DNA of 64,000 bases from NCBI RefSeq assembly GCF_008831285.2, contig NC_045141.1:22970742-23034741 (forward strand), written 5' to 3'. A program made the translations under genes and the position numbers. The DNA comes from Nymphaea colorata. Its lineage: Eukaryota > Streptophyta > Magnoliopsida > Nymphaeales > Nymphaeaceae. The notes beneath the pieces are model-generated. The model saw nothing but the letters and a program-made list of their open reading frames with translations, made no database searches and was not told where the DNA came from. Shown one piece after another: positions 10,681 to 22,480 of this stretch (position 1 is the first letter of the stretch; every line of letters begins with the position of its first letter).

Positions 10681-13265
10681 CACCTTGTCCCCGTGTAAGC
10701 GGCATTTTTGTCTTCATGAAATGCGTCCTTTCCAGTTTAATATTCTTGTCTTTTAATGAAAATCTTTTTGTCCTTATTTTCTTTAGTTGTAGTTGTTTGT
10801 CCATCAGAGCTAAGATTATGGTTGGATTTGCCTGGTTGGTGCCTCACAGAAGCAAACCCAGCTAACTCTCATCCTTCAGTTTCTGTTTTCTCTCTTTCTC
10901 CTTCTTCTTCTCTTTCAGTCCCTGCCCCTGTTTCCTACCATACTTGAACAGATCCGAAGCCCTCCCTGGTGATTTGCTGACACCACCATCAGACGCTGCA
11001 GTGACTTCCGCCGCTTCATCTCCAACAGACAGCAGCTTAATACGGAGGAAGAAGAGATTATTGCCCTAAAAAGTTACAAAATTTGGAAACTAAAAAATCC
11101 GTCTTCTTCCTATCTTTCGAAGAAACTTCAAAATCAAATTTTAGCCTTTTTTTCACAATATTTTACATTATTTTTTGTTTCAAATTTAAAACTTAAGTCA
11201 AATTATTTACCTACAACGTTATCACTCCTAAAACATTATTGTACCGTGCACACGCATGTGAGCTTCATGATCTAAAGAATGTTATATTTTTTACTGTGCA
11301 GATTGGATATTATGGGACAAGTCTTGCTTTCATTTTTCTCTCGGAATGTATGTAATTTCAAATTAAAAAGTCAGTATCTAAGATCACGATGCATTTCATT
11401 CACAAAATGAATTATGGCGTCTCTTCGTCAGATGGTTAGCAGCAAGGAACAGGATGCAAGGATGACCGACGAGGAGGGATAAGGACGACATCATATCACG
11501 TATCACGAATCTGGTTATGTACATAACACCAATACTCTAGCAAAGGCCTATATATGGATGAGTGCATAGGTCAGGAGGACACATGTCATAAACCAACAAT
11601 TCGTGCCGGTTCAAATGCCCGACAATGTGACGCTGGATCAGAAAACGGGAGAAGGTCGACGGTTCTCTTTTTCTTCTCCTTCCTTTTTCGTCTTTCATTT
11701 TTGTTCTTTCAGGTGAAACTTTTTGATTCGTTACTTTGCCCACAAAAGAACGGAATTTTTAGTGGAAATATTAGAACCGCCTGTTTGTCTGCATTGTGAT
11801 GGATAAGAAAGACGAGACAGAATTTAGAGCGGTCTGAAGCTTTCGTGGACGATGGATCACAGAGTTTGGGGCCCCTGAAGGCTGTCTTGCTTGGGATAAT
11901 TTGCAACACGATGGGAGATGCATGGGAGTCCTTGCTAGATAAGATCTCATTTTAGTGGGCGGGGGTCCCCTTCAATGGCTAAAGAGAGTGAACAGGAAAG
12001 TCCTCTAGAGACTACCTAAATTCCAAGGGCCTTCCTGATTACACGCGTTATACCATGAGTCCCGCAATGAGATCCATCAATCACTAGTCCCTCTTCTACA
12101 GACGTCATTGCAACTTTATTAAAAGTTTCAAAAGTACAACTGCACATGTAACACTATCTCTTTTAGATGGAAATTTTTAAACAAAAACTCAGAAGTTTTG
12201 GAGAAGTATTCTAAAAATGTGAAATACAATGTTCTTATTATCCAAGACCCTGTAAATAACTTATTTGAACTTATTTATTATAAAGTTTTCCCTTCAACTG
12301 ATTTGCATCCACCGATGTTAGTAGCCCTTCCTGAAATTAGTCTTTGAAATTTAAGTGTTGATGCTAATGTAATAACTCCTAAAATGTTTATGAACTTTTT
12401 GTTACCGCATTTCAGCTTCACTAATTTCCTTTCCATTCACTGGTCGTGCTTCTTATAAGTTTCTCTACTTTCATGCATACCTTCATTTTTTTTCTCGGAT
12501 CTTTATATCGGGTTTTCTTTAAGCGTGCTTGATACTGTTGTGAAAAATGGGTTTCTTTTTAGAAATTTTCAAGTTTTCTAGAGTTGGATAAAACTTCTTT
12601 GTGATTGATATGTTAATTCATGTATGAATTACGCCTTGGGTCAGAACTTCTCGCAGCTGTGTGATCTATGAATGATGCTTTCTACAAGCTCGCAGATATA
12701 CTTGGGTCCTATTTCCTGCGTCTGCGAACGTAGGAAAATTCATGCTTCACAAAAATAAAACAGACTTTTGTTGGATAACCTGTTGGATTTGCCTTTTAGT
12801 TGAAGCTTTCTGCGTTCACATTCGTTTCCATAAGGTTCATTTCATGAGGAGCGCTACATTTTTTTGTTCTAGTCAATACAACTACCATGGCCCTAAAGGG
12901 TTTGTAGTATTGCATAGCAAATCCTTTCATCGAGTCAATGCAGGATGACCAAATCTACATGTTAATCACTTAACGCATGTTTGACCGATACCTAAAAGCA
13001 GGTATTGTAGAGACTACTTGTGATTGTTCAAATTTGATGCTTTAAAGGGTGTAGTATAGTTGGTTGCAAAGGTACCCATTAAAAAACGCATCGTTGGTAC
13101 AATTCTCATGGGTATTACACTCTTGGATCTTAAACGGTGGGATCACTACTTTCTATGTTCAGCTGTGTATGCCACCGAGGAAGAAGGAATGGGAAGGGGG
13201 CCTTCAAGGTTTCAAGTGGTGGGTTGTTAACCTCATGTTCACCTAAAACTGTTCAATATTTGAGA
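10680..13265. pseudogene. Array unit whose GH18 gene has been deleted
   Basis: The 3'-flank sequence typical of the units (about 10.68-10.82 kb) passes through about 200 bp of unrelated CT-rich DNA directly into 5'-flank sequence (from about 11.03 kb: GACAGCAG ... GAAGAAGAGATT). In the G1 unit the same two landmarks are about 1.9 kb apart and enclose the gene, promoter and 3' UTR. The upstream block (about 11.60-11.93 kb) is still present. The GH18 gene and its core promoter were therefore lost while the unit remained. Confidence 0.6.
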
Positions 13266-13313
13266 GTTATTTGTGCTGCAAACAGTTGGGAGAGTTGGCT
13301 CCCTACCTTTTGT

Positions 13314-13367
13314 TATATATATATATATGTATACACACACACACAAAAAGATGAAAGAAAGTATTAC

Positions 13368-13402
<35 letters not shown>
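13314..13402. repeat. Compound microsatellite (TA)n-(CA)n ... (GA)n
   Basis: A TATATA/ACACAC tract (13314-13346) and a pure AG tract (13371-13402) lie at the low-coordinate end of the LINE-derived insertion. This is where the tail of a minus-strand LINE would lie. Confidence 0.85.
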
Positions 13403-13407
<5 letters not shown>

Positions 13408-13839
13408 GATAATCCTGAATTGACTTACAAATCAGGGAAAGACTCACATTCTCTAACAACGACATTCACAAAGGCAAAAAACTTAGGAGATTAAGCTTCT
13501 AAAGGTGAATTTGCATTGAATACTGTAGCAAAAATGGAGAAGGACGGCCCAAATTATCTGCAAAACCCCTTCCCTGTAGCCTTGTAGCTGCTCGCTTGAG
13601 GGTTTGTTCATTTTAAAGGAGCTCCCAAAACTGCAACCCTACCATTCACTTGCAAAAATGTAGTAAGAATGGTTTCGGGTAACGCTTCAGCATCTGATTG
13701 GGGCACTTTCTCCTTCAAACATATAGTAGTATATATACGATTTCTATCTACAGAAAATATGCAGGTAATTGACTTCCCGTAGATAGTAAAACGTCTGTTT
13801 ACGTTGCAAATGATCCAATTTGTATGTGTGTATAAAGGC

Positions 13840-14450
13840 CTTGGATCAGGAGGGATCCCATATCTAAACCAGCAAGATAATTCACAGAGATGCTGCTTCC
13901 ACCACTGTGTTGCACAAATGATGTTTTAAATGTCAACCCGCATAAGGAAAGACAAATTAGTCATAGATGCCCCCTCATTCTCATGCAACAGAGAATTTTG
14001 GTATCTCCTTATCCACCAAATCACCATCGGGAAACATAGCCTCCGGCTTGTTGTCATCTATTTAGTCTTGAATAATTTTGCTCTCCGCCAATTCCACATG
14101 GCCATCAAAGAAGAGAACTTCATACTAGAAACACCCATTTTAATACTAATATACTGCCAAACAAATTTGGCATACTTACAGGAGATAAAGTTGAACATGT
14201 GGACATTATCAAGCTTAGAAGTTTCTGCTTTAATGCCGACAAAGTATTCGAAATAGCTATAGGAATAGCTTTACTTTCCCAAATTGAAGATGGAGATTGA
14301 TGTACCTGGCCTTTTTTGTTGAATAGCTCTATAGATGTCCATCCTATTCAAATCAACAAAATCTTTGTTCTTCCAAAACAGTCGATCAGGATAAAGGTGC
14401 AATTGGGTGCTTTCAACAACCAGCCTAATCCATGGGAAACGTAAATATGT
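13840..14450 (-). mobile_element. L1-type LINE remnant, 3' end of ORF2 (zf-RVT region)
   Basis: Minus-strand reading shows VHMFNFISCKYAKFVWQYIS, then an MAMWNWRRAKLFKTK segment and IWWIRRYQNSLLHENEGA. These resemble the zinc-binding RVT tail of plant L1 ORF2 (..HLFFSCPFAKFVW.. IWLERNRRIF..). At least one stop interrupts it. Comparison with the other units puts the whole insertion at about 13.27-14.47 kb, because the flank motif TTCAATATTTGA is separated here from its usual continuation GTCAATAAGACAAACATTAG. The plus-strand ORF over the same DNA is a shadow. Confidence 0.5.
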
Positions 14451-15610
14451 CAAAAGAACACAAGAATATAATGTCAATAAGACAAACATTAGGCAGTTCT
14501 ATTCATAAGCTTGTTCATTAATACACATAACTTACAACCTATGTAGCTTATCTGAATCCCAACGATTTGCATCTCTAATTGCTTGACACTATCGCCAGGC
14601 AGCAGATTTGGCTACGTGGATTCATGAGTTCTCTGATTTGGATAGGGTGGTACAACAAAGAAATACACTGAATTCGAGGTTCTTTCATTTAATTGTCCGT
14701 TTCTTATGAAAAAAATAGTTTTTTGTTATCCCAACAAAATCTGATATTATATCTGAAAAGTTTCAATTTCATTTCTCATTTATAAGATGAATCCTTTTGT
14801 CTAATTGGAACACAAAGCAATCCATTGCCCCTCACAGTTACCCGATGAAAGCCAAACGTCGTGGCTGGCGGATAAGTGGAAATATTTCTTTCGCTCGACA
14901 TAAACTTTCGAGGACAAGGTACTCCTGTCTCAACGAATCCCACACAGGCCACCATGTCCGTGTGTAAGAGGCATTTTTGTCTCCTTCTTTTCACTTTAAT
15001 ATTTTTGTCTTAGCAGGAGGATTTATTTTGTCCTTGTTTTCTTTAATTTTAATTATTTGTCCTTCAGAGCTATGGTCGGTACTTTCGCTCTGTCCACTTC
15101 TACAAAAGAGCATCGCTTTTCTTTTCACCAAACTAACAAGTCTTTCGTCTTTTCGAGTATTGGGAAGCTCCTGATCCCGCGTGTGTGCCCTTGATCCGTC
15201 TACTATAGACTTGCAGTCGCCAAGATTAATTCCGCCACTTACCACGAAACGTTCCCATCATCTGCCTCCTAACGTTAAGACTTTATCTCTCTTCTTTCCT
15301 CCTTAAAATCTATGTAACAAAAACTGGAAAACTAATAGAAGTAATTTGTTATAATTCTTCATAAATTCTATATATAGACAGAATCTAATGTTCATTCCCA
15401 AGTTTCAAACTATTATATGTTCAGTAGATAGATTTTTTAATACTATGTTGTAAATTTATGTAATTACAAATGTTTCATCATATGCGACCTGATCATTATT
15501 CGATATATCTTTTAAGTTTTTTTTCTTGTTTTATTAATTCATTCTTCCCCTCCCCTCCTCTCATGTTGAAGTTGGCGACCACAAATTTTCCTTTGAAACA
15601 GAACAAAGTT

Positions 15611-15639
15611 CAGAAGCATATAAGCTTCTGCATTTTATT
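15611..15639 (-). terminator. Poly(A) signal and 3' stem-loop of G3
   Basis: AATAAA (15634-15639, minus strand) followed by the hairpin CAGAAGC-N6-GCTTCTG (15611-15630). The loop differs from G1 by one base and the stem is unchanged. Confidence 0.6.
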
Positions 15640-15691
15640 TAGATAGCTAGGCAGTAAGAGCTTTGCACAGGCTAAGCAAAGCTTCTCAGTC

Positions 15692-16666
15692 TCAGAAACC
15701 AGCGGGCATTCTGATATTACTACTGGGATTGACGATGCGTTCGATGAGGTCGCTGTAGGGTGCGCGGTTGCCATCCTCAAGGAACTTCACATCCAAGTAC
15801 CTGTTCCACAGCATCACTCCTTTGTAGTTATCATACTGACGCGCGATCTTCAACGCACCTGGAAGTTCCTTAGGCCTGATAAAGCGTCGCTCCTCATAGT
15901 CAGGGTTGGCAAGGATGCCCAAGTAGAAGTCGATCCTGTTGAACTCCGTGGCCCAGTTTTGCACTGACGCCTCAAAGGCTGCAGTGTCCCTTGGGTGGTA
16001 GGTGCAGGGGTGGCCGTAGAAGCGCGGCCACATCTTGCTGAACAGCCCTGTCTTGAGCGCGTTGTAGAGCGGTATGTCCGCCTGACCGACAGTGTGGTCA
16101 CAACCTTGGGATGCCGTTAGGATCATGTTCTCGTCCAGTTGCTTTAGGTCCTGCGCCAGCACATCCCAGTAGTCGTGCGTGGAGGCGTCGTTGACGTAGA
16201 AGTCGACGCCATCGAGCTTCACCTTGCCGAGGGGGCCATCGATGCCGTTGCCACTCATGTAGACGTCGTAGATGTGTGCGGCCAGCTGGTTGGCCTCCTG
16301 CGCCGATGCCAATGTGTACTGTTGCTCGTCGAGCCCACCAATAGAGAGAAGCACTTTCACTCCGAGTTGTTGGCAAGCGGCGATGTCGTCCTGAAGGCTC
16401 TTGCAGCCGCCGGTCTCAGAATCACATGCGGTACCGAAGTCAGGCCTTGGCGTTCGGCCATTGCCGAAGTTGGTGAGGAAGGCCAAGCTCACGTGGCTGA
16501 AGTGTTTGGTTTCGCATGTGGCCCTGAGATCAGCGTTTTTCAAGTTTTTCATGTGCGATCCCCAATAAATGGCCATTTGATCAGCATGGACATTGATGGT
16601 GAAGGCTGTGGCCATGCAAAGGAGGAGAAGGACAGGCAGGAAGGGAGGCAAAGAGGAGGACGCCAT
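15692..16666 (-). CDS. G3: secreted GH18 chitinase-like protein, type A, catalytic residues lost
   Basis: Encodes 324 aa from the MASSS start. The open frame runs 28 codons further upstream, but that upstream ATG (16750) lies beyond the TATA box at 16734-16740, so the downstream ATG is the start. The signal peptide covers about residues 1-29. The active-site strand LDGVDFYVND (151-160) has Tyr157 and Asn159 in place of the catalytic Asp and Glu. The Tyr183 equivalent (217), Trp287 and six cysteines are kept. It is closest to G1, with an almost identical C-terminal half, although G2 and a gene-less unit lie between them. It has no NHT sequon at the CDHT site. A binding or storage role is possible; chitinase activity is unlikely. 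Confidence 0.93.
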   Translation of the reverse strand: MASSSLPPFLPVLLLLCMATAFTINVHADQMAIYWGSHMKNLKNADLRATCETKHFSHVSLAFLTNFGNGRTPRPDFGTACDSETGGCKSLQDDIAACQQLGVKVLLSIGGLDEQQYTLASAQEANQLAAHIYDVYMSGNGIDGPLGKVKLDGVDFYVNDASTHDYWDVLAQDLKQLDENMILTASQGCDHTVGQADIPLYNALKTGLFSKMWPRFYGHPCTYHPRDTAAFEASVQNWATEFNRIDFYLGILANPDYEERRFIRPKELPGALKIARQYDNYKGVMLWNRYLDVKFLEDGNRAPYSDLIERIVNPSSNIRMPAGF

Positions 16667-16733
16667 TTTTTCTCTTTTCTCTTCTGTTGGCTCGAGTGGA
16701 AATGGTGGTTGGCCAAATGAGATGGGGAGGTCC

Positions 16734-16740
16734 TTATATA
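16734..16740 (-). promoter_or_regulatory. TATA box of G3
   Basis: TATATAA on the minus strand, 68-74 bp before the chosen ATG. It decides the start, because the longer reading frame would begin upstream of it. Confidence 0.8.
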
Positions 16741-16749
16741 GTTGAACCA

Positions 16750-19700
16750 TGCACTGTTAACGTTAGTCCTAGAAGTGAGAACATCATATCAGATGGAAAA
16801 TACTTGCTAGAAAAGAAAATCATGTGGAAGAGTTCCCGTTTTCTTGTTTATATTGTTTCGCATCTTGTCAAACCACAACATCTAAAATTAATCAAATTTC
16901 AAATGACGTTTCGAAAGTTGCCTTCCTTTTTCAAACGCGACAATTCAATCTACCGCTGTCAAGGTAACTCAATGTTAGGCAGCAGCTTTGTAATTTACCC
17001 TTAGAAGTTTACTTGAGGTAGTACTGAAAAAAAAAGATGCTTGTTTGAGGAAGAAGAGATTTTGCCATTATCTTTTACTATAGTCACAAAAACTGTCATC
17101 TCATAAACATGTTAAAAACCCTGTTCTCTTCATGTTTTTTGAAAAAACTGCAAATTCTTTTTTTTTTTGCATTTTTATCCTTATTTTTACATTATTTTTG
17201 CTTTAAAGTTTTAAACTTAAGTTATGTTATTAACCTACATTTTGGTCATTACTAATACATCATTTTTTACCATTTTATCAAGCTGCGTTTTGTGCATTCT
17301 TGTTATTTGACATTTTGTTTACTTTTTCCTAATTTTTATTATTCTTTATTTTTTAAAAAAGCTGTCGATTTTTTCTCAATAAATTTTGCTTCTTCAAAAA
17401 AATACTCAAAAAATCCTTCTAGTTTAAAACCCATTCACGATATTTGTTACTCTAGTTTTTACCTCTGTGCTTGTTTTTTTTTTCCTGAAGCCTTGCACGC
17501 GCATGTGAGCTTCATAATCTAAAGAACGATATAACATTTTCTCTGCATATTAGATTTTACGTGCCCAGTGTGATTAATTGTAAATTTCTTAAAATAAGAT
17601 CAGTTATGTTTAGTGAAACAACTTTTTTCTTCAGTTTTCAAGATGATTCTCATTTCTTCGCAATTCATGCTTTCATTTTTTCTCTCGAAATTGGTGTAAT
17701 TTCTACTTTAGAAGTTAATATCTAAGATAAAGATGCCTTTCTCTTACAAAATTAAAGTGTCTCCGTTAGATGGTTAGCATGCGGCCTTACGGTTGAATTC
17801 CGCTCCGTCAGAAAAAACAAAGAAAACAAAACAAAACCAAAGGCAAAAACAAAAGGCCGGAAACAAATTTAAAAAAAGGGATAAGAAGCACATCATATCA
17901 CGAACCTTGGTTATATACACAACACCAATGCTTGTTCAAAAGTCTATATGGATGATTTGATCAGGAGGACACATGTCATGCGCTGGAAGCTACACGCTGA
18001 TACACATGACCACCTCTTATCATATCGCTGGAATAACGTGGGATGTTTGGAATTGATCAAGCATGGTGTGGGGGGACCACATGGACGCGGTGGCCCACCT
18101 TAGATAAGGAGAAACGGCCACCAACAATCACTACCCGTCCAAAAGCCGGACAATGTGACGCTAGATCAGAAAACGGGAGAAGAACGGTTCGCTTTTTTTC
18201 TCTTTTCTTTTTCTTTTCTTCTCCCTATTTTTTCTAGTGAACCTTCTTTTATTCGTGTTTTTCCCCACAAAAGAGTAGAATTTTTCAGTGGAAATGTTAG
18301 AAACGCTTGTTTGTTTGTCTGCATTGTGATGGATAAGGAAGACGACACGGAACTGAAAGCGGTCTGGAGGCTTCGTGGTCGATGGATCACTGAGGTAGGA
18401 GCACGTGAAGGCTGTCTTGTTTGTGATAATTTGCAACACGACGGGAGAGCCAAAGGAGTCCTAGCTTAGCTAGCTACTCCTCATTTTAATGGATGGTAGG
18501 TCCCCTTCAATGGCGAAAACAGATTGAATAGAAAGGTCTTTTGGAGACTACCTAATTCGAAGGGCCCTTCCTGACAACACATGTTATATTGTAGGTCCCT
18601 GCAGATGGAACCCACCATTTGAAAGGAAACAAGACGAAGCAATGGACATGGGATCTTGGCCAAGATTTTGTTTACGAGCGGTGAAGAAGATCGAATAGGC
18701 GACACTCCAACCTTGTCCGGCAGACTAACTCGATCTCCGCCGTGATCCCCATGTCCTCAGCCGCGTATTTTTGGGTCCGGCGAAGAAATAAAATCCATGT
18801 AACCCATCTCCGGCATGGTCCCCGGCAACCGATGGATTTCTTTTATCAAAATGAGCGCCCTTCGTTTTGCTTCATGGCAGCTAGTGTTATGATCGATACC
18901 AATACGCTATTAGAAGCACTATAACGTAAATATTTCTAGAACGCACGTTAATAAAAAACGTTATGTTTTGTTTGACAACCATAGTATAATTATGTTCAGT
19001 ATTTGATTATTAAATTAAAAAATTACGTCCATATATATTTTTAAACTACTCAGCATTTTTTGAATAGAATTCTAAAAATGTGTAATGCAATGTTCTTCTT
19101 CTGATTGACTTATTTAAACATCGATGTTATTAAGCTTTCCCTTCGACTGATGTGCATGTAGTTATACACGTACAATACGAATATTAGTAGCCCTTCCCAG
19201 TGTTGGTGTTCGAAATTTAATTGTTGATGGGAATCTCATACCTCTCAAAATGTTGATTAAGTTTTCTATTTTTGCTACGCATTTCAGCCTCACTAATTTC
19301 CGTTCCATTCATTGGTAACTATACATGGTCATGTTTCTTGTAAGTTTCTCTACTTCTCGGCACTTATGCATCCCTTCATTTTTCTGTTGCAAATTAAAAA
19401 TGGTTTTCTTTTAGAAACTCAAGTTTCCTAGAATTGGATAAAACTTCTCTGTGATTGATGTGTTCATTCTTGTATGAGTTACGTCTACAGGTGCGACTTA
19501 TACATAGACAGATTGGATCAGTGTGTGATCTCTGAAAGATGCCTTCTACGAACTCGCAGATATACTTGCGTCCTATTTCCTGCGTTCCCAGAGATAGGAC
19601 AACTCATGCTTCACTAAAATAAGACAGTCTTTTGTTGCATTTGCATTTTAGCTAAGGCTATCTTCTTTCACATTCATTTGAATTTCGAAATGAATTTTCG

Positions 19701-20720
19701 AGAAGTCAGTCACATACAAGGTGCATTGTCGGTTTCATTTATATAAGTGCTACTCCCTTTCATTGTAAATGGTGAGATATACTTCCCCCAGGTCTCGACA
19801 TACAGCCGAGGACCCTCGGAGAGGGGGAATGGAAGAGAAAGCCTTTAAGATTCTTTTTTAGAGGGTAGATTGTAAACCTCATGCTCAGGTGAAGCGGTTC
19901 AATATTTGATATGTTATTTTTCAATACGACAAACATGAGGCAGTTCCTTTCTTAATCTTTTTCATTAACGCACGCACCTATGTTAACGGAGTCTGATCTG
20001 CAATCTATGTAGCTTGTTGAATCGCAACATTTTGCATTGACAAACTAGAGGAGGGTAAGAACTGAAGCATACCTTGTATGTGAGGTCAGAATAAGAAAAC
20101 ATAATGAACATTGAACAATTGTACTGAGTAAAATTCAGGCATTAACTCCTTTAGATAGATGACAGTACCGCCAGTCAGCAAATGACAGCACAGAGAAAAG
20201 GCCACTTGGCTGCCCAATAATTTATCCGGAAATATCGGGCCGGCCCGGTTGGGCTGGATCATTTTTTAAATATTTATTTTATTATTTTTTATATATAAAT
20301 ATGATATTTTGTTAAGATTAATTATATTTATATATTATTTTACATTTAAAAATAATATTTTTTTAATTTGATCGAGTGGGCTTGGGTCGGGTTTAGGCTC
20401 AGGTTTTAATGGTTGGAGTGGTTGGAGTGTCAAACCAGCCCAAACTTGGTTTCCAGTTGAGCTAGGCTGATACCCAGGCTTACCTTTAATATGGATGTAC
20501 ACATGATATAACAAAAAATACACTAAATTTGAATTCCTTTCATTTAATTGTCTGTATTAAATGTATTTTTATTTTTCCAAGAAAATTGTATGTGTAACTT
20601 TTCATTCATTCATGACACGAATGTTTTCGTCTAATTGGAAAGCAAAGGCTACCCATTTCCTCCTCACAGTTGAAGCCAAAAGTCGTTGCTGTCACATGAG
20701 CAGAAGTATTTCTGCTGCTC
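16750..20720. other. Upstream region of G3, no gene seen
   Basis: Holds the conserved block at about 18.13-18.5 kb. Near 17.76-17.87 kb an A-rich tail follows a short GGTTAGCATGCGG..GGTTGAATTCC stretch. At about 20.2-20.5 kb there is a GGCCCGG/GGGCTTGGGTCGGG-rich insertion that is absent from the matching flank near 48.3 kb. No coding signature is seen. Confidence 0.55.
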
Positions 20721-21344
20721 GACATTATCTTTAGAGGACAAATAATTCCTCTCTTCATGAATTCCTCAAGGCACCATTTCCTTGTGTAAGAGGCACTTTT
20801 GTCTTCTTGAAAGGAGTTCTTTTCAAATATATTGTCGTTATAAGAGGCTTTTTTTGCTAGAGCTACGGTGGACACCTTCCGTTCCGTCCATTTATACAAA
20901 ATATCCTCTGTTTCCTTTTCGTGAAACTAAAGGCCTTTTGCCTTTTTCCGGCATTCGGGAGCTCCTCGACGCGGGCTTCCAGTCACATGATTAATTTGTC
21001 CACTTACTAGAATAGTTAATCGAAGAAATTTGGTATAATTCTTCATAAATTTTACAGATAGACAGAATCTAACGTTCATTCCCTAATTCCTTTGTATTTT
21101 CAGAAAATAGACTTTTTAATAGTAATAATCTTAACCATACATAATTAAAAATGTTTCATCATATGCGACCTAATTATGCGACCTAATTAAAAATGTTTGA
21201 TCATAAATTTTAGTTAGTTCTCTCTTTCTCCCTCCCCTTCTCGTGTGGGTCTTGAGAACAAAATCAAGTTCTGAAGCCTACAAGCTTCTTCATTTTATTT
21301 AGTTAGATACCGTTACGAGCTTTCCACAAGCTAGGCGAAGCTTT

Positions 21345-22199
21345 TCATGCAGCAGCAGACATCCTGATATTCCTACTCTTGATGATGGGATATGAGGTCG
21401 CTGTAGGGCGCGGCGCCATTGCCGTCCTCAAAAAACTTTACGTCCTAGTGTCTGTTCCATACCATAATCCTTTTGCAGTTCTTGTACTGACGCTCGATTG
21501 CCAGTGCACCAAGAAGCTCATTCGGGTGGATCCACTGCTCCACAAAGTAGCTGGGCTTGGCGATGAGCCCGAGGTAGAAGTCCATCCCGCTGAACTCTGT
21601 GGCCCAGTTCTGCACTGATGCTGCGAAGGAGATAGTGTCCGATGGCTTGTAGGTGCAGAGGTGGCTGTAGTAGCGTGGCCACATCTTGCTGAACAGCCTC
21701 ACCTTCAGGGGGCTGTACTGGGGCATGTTTGTTTCCCCGGCCGTGTGGTGGCAACCCTTGGATGCCGTCAGGACCATGCTTCCGTCCAGTTGCCTCAGGT
21801 CATGCGTCAACACATCCCAATAGTCATTTGTCGAGGCATCGTTGATATAGAAGTCGACGCCATCAAGCTTCACTTTCCCGAAGGAGCCGCGTATGCCGTA
21901 GCCGCTTAAGTAGACATCGTAGATGTGGGCGACCAGCTGGTTGGGCCTCCTTTACTGAAACCAGCGTATAGGTGCTCATGTCGAACCCTCCAATGGGGAG
22001 CAGCACCTTCACCCGACGGGTTGGCAGGCAGCGTTGTCCTTTGAAGGTTCTTGCAGCCTCCAATCTCGACGTTGCAGGAGGTCCTAAAGTCAGGCCTCGG
22101 CAGCCGCCCAATACCGAACTTGCTGAGGAAGGCAGTGATGAAGTGGCTGAAGTGATTAGTTTGCAGGTGGTCTTCAGAGCCGCGTTGGTGAGATGTGCC
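21345..22199 (-). pseudogene. psi-G4, 3' part: broken type A GH18 chitinase-like gene
   Basis: Residues corresponding to about 38 to the C-terminus of a type A2 copy (most like G5 and G8). The clearest piece is KLDGVDFYINDASTNDYWDV through IMVWNRH (about 21448-21873). It is broken by at least four single-base indels (near 21.94, 22.02, 22.04 and 22.16 kb), a TAG in place of the conserved Trp codon of RHWDVKFF (21445-21447) and a 2-bp deletion near the C-terminus. The catalytic pair was already Tyr/Asn before decay. The original stop is at 21345-21347. A Copia element separates this part from the 5' end of the gene at 27030-27140. Confidence 0.88.
22195..22199. repeat. Target-site duplication GTGCC, left copy
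   Basis: GTGCC directly precedes the 5' LTR, and the same 5 bases follow the 3' LTR at 27030-27034. Five bases is the usual copia duplication. It falls inside the psi-G4 codons for WGWH, so the element entered the gene body. Confidence 0.9.
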
Positions 22200-22480
22200 T
22201 CTTAAAGAAGACTCTCGAAGACTCCACAGGCAGCCACAGCTGTACACCACTTAACCCAGCTATGTTACAGCTGTATCCCACTAAGTAGCACCCATGTAAT
22301 GTATCGAGATCATGTATGCATATATATATTGGAAAATAAAATAAAAAACTTAATTCGTGTTCTCCATTCTCTCTCTCTGTTTCTCCGTGACCTCTGCTTC
22401 CACAGTCTCGCTTGAGACTCCTCTCTTCTTGCAGGCTCAAACCTGTTGCAGACAGATTTCAGCAAATCTGAAATCTAACA
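22200..22480 (+). repeat. 5' LTR of the Copia element
   Basis: 281 bp, ending ..AATCTAACA and directly followed by the primer-binding site. It is about 99% identical to the 3' LTR apart from one short indel. Confidence 0.95.

Noticed and set aside
13371-13402. CRISPR-like or regulatory repeat
   Set aside because: It is a plain (AG)n microsatellite in plant DNA with no spacers.
16667-16750. N-terminal extension of G3, and similar extensions of G6, G9 and G11
   Set aside because: Each upstream ATG lies above or across the TATA-like box. The extension would bury the signal peptide, and the extensions are not conserved between paralogues.
17760-17870. tRNA-derived SINE or tRNA gene (GGTTAGCATGCGG and GGTTGAATTCC resemble A and B boxes, with an A-rich tail)
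   Set aside because: No cloverleaf can be drawn, the boxes are poor and no flanking duplication was found. The same text recurs in other units simply as flank.
18043-18237. Small ORF with a similar ORF at 46386-46580 (and a weaker one near 8.5 kb)
   Set aside because: The similarity follows from duplicated upstream DNA. The frames end in T-rich low-complexity sequence and show no preference for synonymous change.
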